In this document: positions 62,896 to 64,000 of the stretch, piece by piece
Layout: every line of letters begins with the position of its first letter
How positions within the stretch are numbered: the stretch's first letter is position 1
From: Physella acuta
Taxonomy: Eukaryota > Mollusca > Gastropoda > Physidae
Direction of reading: 5' to 3'
Assembly: GCF_028476545.1 (NCBI RefSeq)
Contig: NW_026732720.1
Span: 222,501 to 286,500 of the forward strand
Length of the DNA: 64,000 bases
Made by a program: the position numbers and the translations under genes
Notes under the pieces: model-generated
Databases searched by the model: none
What the model was told of the DNA's origin: nothing
The model's input: only the letters and a program-made list of their open reading frames with translations

Positions 62896-64000
62896 TTAAT
62901 CATCATGACCCGTCAAATCGATCGGGGAAACTCGGTGAAGCATAACAAAATTTAATTAGGTGGGACATCATGCTGTGATGGCCCGTGGGTGGGATCAATA
63001 TAAAACCCATTAATCACTACGAGGCGCGTGTCATGGTAACAGGTGTTCCCACACTTAACGCGGGTTTTGTGGTTAACCACTTAGCTCTTTCGATTAAACG
63101 CGGAACCCCTGCTGTGGTCGGGTCGGCGAACAACGCATAAACCCACGAGGCGTGACCAAATTTAATTAGGTAGGCCATCATTTGATGGCCCAGCGGCTGC
63201 GATCGATACAATACCCATTAAAAACGCTCAGCGCGTGTCAACAAAGGATCGCGGATCAATAAGTAACAGATGTGGTTAAATGGATGTTCTATTTTTGTAA
63301 CGTTCATTGTGTCGGAGAATTTAACCTGTTATTTGTACACGTTAGTGTTAGTCTTTTTTTTAAAACATACATACATTCAAATAAACAGTGTCTTTTATTT
63401 CAAATACCAGACATCAAAGAAAAGAAATATATTAAATAAACAAATAAACAAAGTAATTAAAATCAAAGAAATAAAATGAATTTCAAACTAATAATCAAAT
63501 TAAAATAATTACTAATTATAAAATAAAAATAATTAAAATCACATTACGTAACTATTGAATAAAAATTACACAATATAAACAAATAAACAACAAGTAAACA
63601 AACAAAGTAAACAATTTAAAATCAAACAAATAATCAAATTACGTAACTCGTTAATAATAATTGAAATAATTATAAAATAAAATTTAAAATTTAAAAATTA
63701 AAAAAATTAAAATCCAATTACGTAACTAGGTCAATAAAAATTAATTAAAAAGTAAACAAATAATCAAATTACGTAACTAGTCAATAAAAATTGATTAAAA
63801 ATTTAAAAAACTCATTAAAACTCATTAAAAAACGCATTAAAATTACGTAACTAGGTCAATGATGATGTCACAAGGTCACTAATTACGTCACAAGGTCAAT
63901 GATTACGTCACAAGGTCACCAAAAGGTGACCTACTTCCCCACCACCTCCGCCAACCCCAGTTGGCGTAGTATTTTACTATATGTCGTTGTACCAGGCAGC
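62896..64000. repeat. Right inverted terminal repeat (matched part)
   Basis: Reverse complement of 54985-56089; it continues past the window edge, so the outer tip and target duplication cannot be read. Confidence 0.95.

Larger units (their letters stand above)
54835..64000. mobile_element. Polinton-like element, right end outside the window
   Basis: A fossil element of at least 9.2 kb, bounded by long inverted terminal repeats and carrying a protein-primed family B DNA polymerase on the minus strand. The left limit is approximate, since the right arm leaves the window before its tip. Parts: left repeat, tandem hairpin spacer (56.1-57.3 kb), polymerase gene, a zinc-finger-coding stretch, a leader with tandem repeats (62.3-62.6 kb), right repeat. 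No integrase, packaging ATPase, protease or capsid sequence is recognised, so it is either a reduced Polinton or a polymerase-only relative. The two arms differ at only a few bases by eye, so it looks young, and its main gene looks whole. Confidence 0.85.

Overview
This is an animal nuclear window that is almost entirely non-coding and repeat-built. It is AT-rich, has very long (AT)n microsatellites and many minisatellites, and carries tRNA-derived SINEs, hAT-type DNA transposons with clean 8-bp target duplications, Helitron-like repeats and one Polinton-like element. One SINE family has a tRNA-like head followed by a central part of the kind I recall from mollusc genomes, so a mollusc, probably a gastropod, is my best guess. 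That is inference from remembered repeat types, not a database match.

Layout. 0-17 kb: scattered repeats (an R1 repeat pair at 1.5 and 3.8-4.7 kb, Helitron-like copies at 2.5 and 14.1 kb, hAT MITEs at 5.8 and 16.4 kb, SINEs at 11.1, 12.6 and 15.2 kb) and a minisatellite at 7.9-8.4 kb whose unit is a consensus 5' splice site. 17.3-20.1 kb: a hAT element with intact ends and an 8-bp duplication, holding a two-headed SINE and a second hAT element with a fragment of transposase, each with its own target duplication. 20-32 kb: minisatellites, SINEs, a fold-back element set in (AT)n, a third and longer Helitron-like copy, and a 60-bp array built on TATCGATA split by a small hAT MITE. 32-49 kb: AT-rich sequence, large minisatellites (35.5-37.8 kb), a CpG-rich promoter-like patch at 40.24-40.46 kb, more MITEs and SINEs. 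49.3-52.9 kb: a full SINE, then up to three weak candidate exons of an unidentified host gene on the + strand with a 56-57-bp minisatellite between the second and third.

54.8-64.0 kb: a Polinton-like element running off the right edge. Its inverted terminal repeats match for at least 1,105 bp (54985-56089 against 62896-64000). Its one recognisable gene, on the minus strand, is a 1,260-residue family B DNA polymerase of the protein-primed viral/organellar type with all exonuclease and polymerase motifs. No integrase, ATPase, protease or capsid gene is seen between the repeats. The terminal repeats carry a phased array of TTACGTAA-type palindromes, and the spacer beside the left one carries a tandem array of a 17-bp hairpin. 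This element is the only confident protein-coding gene in the window and the best candidate for something undescribed.

Most other long reading frames here are translations of (AT)n, AC-rich tracts or minisatellites and are not reported as genes.
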